NCBI GenBank assembly: GCA_947629895.1 | Contig: CANRFP010000022.1 | Span: 1 to 17,886 of the forward strand | DNA: 17,886 nt | Direction of reading: 5' to 3' | DNA from: an uncultured Clostridia bacterium | Lineage (GTDB): Bacteria; Bacillota_A; Clostridia; Christensenellales; UBA1242 | Part shown: positions 16,534 to 17,886 of the stretch, piece after piece | Position numbering within the stretch: the stretch's first letter is position 1 | Layout: each line of letters starts with the position of its first letter | Notes under the pieces: model-generated | The model's input: only the letters and a program-made list of their open reading frames with translations | The model's database searches: none | What the model was told of the DNA's origin: nothing | Position numbers and translations under genes: made by a program

Positions 16534-16699
16534 GTTTCAACAAAGAATTTTGGGCAAAATTTAACAAAATCTAAAAACTTTTTTTAAAAAATTTTTGCCA
16601 TTTTTGTGCCTATTTTGCGAACACGCGGTGGGACGTCCAACCTTTTTAAAAAATATTCAAAAAATTTTTAAAAATTTTAAATTTTTTTTGAAAAAAGTG

Positions 16700-16729
16700 T
16701 TGACAAACTTTTTCGCATTATGTTAGAAT
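16700..16729 (+). promoter_or_regulatory. rRNA-type promoter upstream of 23S rRNA
   Basis: A perfect TTGACA (16700-16705) is followed after 18 bases by TAGAAT (16724-16729), which carries an extended -10 TG one base upstream (16721-16722). Runs of A and T lie upstream, as in UP elements of rRNA promoters. There is no other gene between this promoter and the 23S start. Confidence 0.85.
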
Positions 16730-16734
16730 ACGAA

Positions 16735-16790
16735 TGCTGACGCAAAGAGAGGTTGATGTTTCAACTGTCAGCACAGTTCTTTGACAACTA
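16735..16790 (+). promoter_or_regulatory. rRNA leader: stem-loop followed by boxA-like antitermination sequence
   Basis: TGCTGAC (16735-16741) pairs with GTCAGCA (16767-16773), enclosing a second hairpin GTTGA/TCAAC (16752-16756 with 16761-16765). GTTCTTTGACAA follows at 16776-16787 and resembles the boxA element of rRNA leaders and spacers. The rest of the leader to 16959 shows no tRNA and no 16S sequence. Confidence 0.6.
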
Positions 16791-16959
16791 CATATTTTTG
16801 AAAGATTAAAGTCAAATATTATACGAGTTTAACTTTAAACATTTATGTTTAACTAATCGTAATACGAAATATTTGCATACTTTAAATAAAGTCGAGTAAT
16901 TAAGAGTTCGTTTTTCAATTTTGAAATGCGAATGCGAAAATGCTAAGAAAATCCAATAT

Positions 16960-17886
16960 GATAAAGCTACAAAGAGCATATAGGGGATGCCTTGGCACTA
17001 GGCGCCGATGAAGGACGTGATAAGCTGCGATAAGCCACGGTGAGATGCACATAATCTGTGACCCGTGGATTTCCGAATGTGGGAACACACCCCGTTAATA
17101 CGGAGGTATCATTGCATGAATTCATAGTGCAATGAGGGGAACCCGCTGAACTGAAACATCTAAGTAAGCGGAGGAAGAGAAAGTAAAACAACGATTGTGG
17201 GAGTAGTGGCGAGCGAAACTGCAAGAGCCCAAACCAAGGGTAGAAATACCTTTGGGGTTTAGGATTGACAACATAGACCATAAAAGATAGGTGAAGATTT
17301 CTGGAAAGTAACACAACACAAGGTAATAGTCCCGTAACCGAAATCTGACATGGGTCAGTCGAATTCCAGAGTAGCACAGGACACGTGGAATCCGGTGTGA
17401 ACACGCGAGGACCATCTCGTAAGGCTAAATACGACCTAGTGACCGATAGCGAATAGTACTGTGAGGGAACGGTGAAAAGAACCCCGGGAGGGGAGTGAAA
17501 GAGAACCTGAAACTGTATGCTTACAAGCAGAGAGAGGACGACTTTCCATGAGGAAATAGTTTAATCTTGTACCTTTTGTAGAATGGGCCGGCGAGTTACG
17601 ATATGTAGCGAGGTTAAGTGATTATGTCACGGAGCCGAAGCGAAAGCGAGTCTTAATAGGGCGAAATTTTAGTTGCATACCGTAGACCCGAAACCAGATG
17701 ACCTAACCATGAGCAGGTTGAAGCGATGGTAACACATCGTGGAGGACCGAACACACGCCTGTTGAAATAGTCGGTGATGACTTGTGGTTAGAGGTGAAAC
17801 GCCAATCGAATCGGGATATAGCTGGTTCTCCTCGAAATAGCTTTAGGGCTAGCCTCTGATAAAAGATTGCTGGGGGTAGAGCACTG
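16960..17886 (+). rRNA. rrl: 23S ribosomal RNA, 5' third (continues past window end)
   Basis: The gene start is placed at 16960 by aligning GATAAAGCTACAAAG with the 5' end of known bacterial 23S rRNAs (32 bases before and through GGGGATGCC without gaps). Conserved blocks follow in order: GATGCCTTGGCACTAGGCGC, GCCGATGAAGGACGTG, AGTACTGTGAGGGAACGGTG, GTACCTTTTGTAGAATGGG, and GATATAGCTGGTTCTCC near the end. About 927 bases of a molecule near 2900 are present, covering domain I and part of domain II. The helix 25 region (about 17530-17570) seems roughly 15 bases longer than in Bacillus subtilis, by memory. It has its own promoter and leader and no 16S gene upstream within the window. Confidence 0.97.

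Noticed and set aside
16967..17415. Minus-strand open frames within the 23S rRNA gene
   Set aside because: They lie wholly inside a clearly identified rRNA gene and are spurious antisense frames.
1..17886. CRISPR array, tRNA genes or altered genetic code
   Set aside because: No regularly spaced repeats or tRNA cloverleaf sequences were seen, and tryptophan is encoded by TGG with TAA/TAG stops throughout.

Overview
The window looks like a low-GC, Gram-positive-type genome, most likely an uncultured Bacillota (Clostridia-like). The reasons are AT-rich coding DNA and spacers, AAGGAG-type ribosome binding sites, TTGACA/TATAAT-type promoters, the ribosomal protein L1 C-terminus and the 23S rRNA sequence. 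All visible stops are TAA or TAG and tryptophan is read from TGG, so nothing suggests an altered code. The exact taxon cannot be read from this window.

Layout. (1) Positions 1-341 hold the 3' half of rplA (ribosomal protein L1). (2) Positions 342-891 are a relatively GC-rich spacer packed with palindromes and two short repeat modules, where rplJ would normally follow. (3) Positions 892-5556 (+) encode a 1554-residue exported protein with Ig-like repeats and a C-terminal membrane anchor. (4) Positions 5557-5931 are a convergent spacer with two hairpin terminators and second copies of the two repeat modules, in the same order and orientation as on the left. (5) Positions 14568-5932 (-) encode an even larger protein (2878 residues) of the same plan: signal peptide, long beta-rich Ig-like ectodomain, single C-terminal transmembrane helix, short basic tail. 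(6) After an extremely AT-rich divergent spacer come three small + strand genes: a four-helix membrane protein resembling KwaA of the Kiwa anti-phage system (14814-15383), a helical protein of unknown function (15509-16219) and a TM2-domain membrane protein (16307-16519). (7) A strong rRNA-type promoter and leader (16700-16959) then drive a 23S rRNA gene that runs off the window end. No 16S gene lies upstream of it.

How it fits together. The central 14 kb is a surface-protein locus: two giant cell-envelope proteins, convergently transcribed, with their own promoters and shared terminator-like hairpins. Both lack an LPXTG sorting signal and seem to be held in the membrane by a C-terminal helix. 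The small genes downstream appear to be separate transcription units, at least two of them ending in hairpins that overlap their own stop codons. The most interesting points are the paired giant Ig-like proteins, the direct repeats bracketing the first of them, the orphan KwaA-like gene, the rplA/rplJ synteny break and the unlinked 23S gene.
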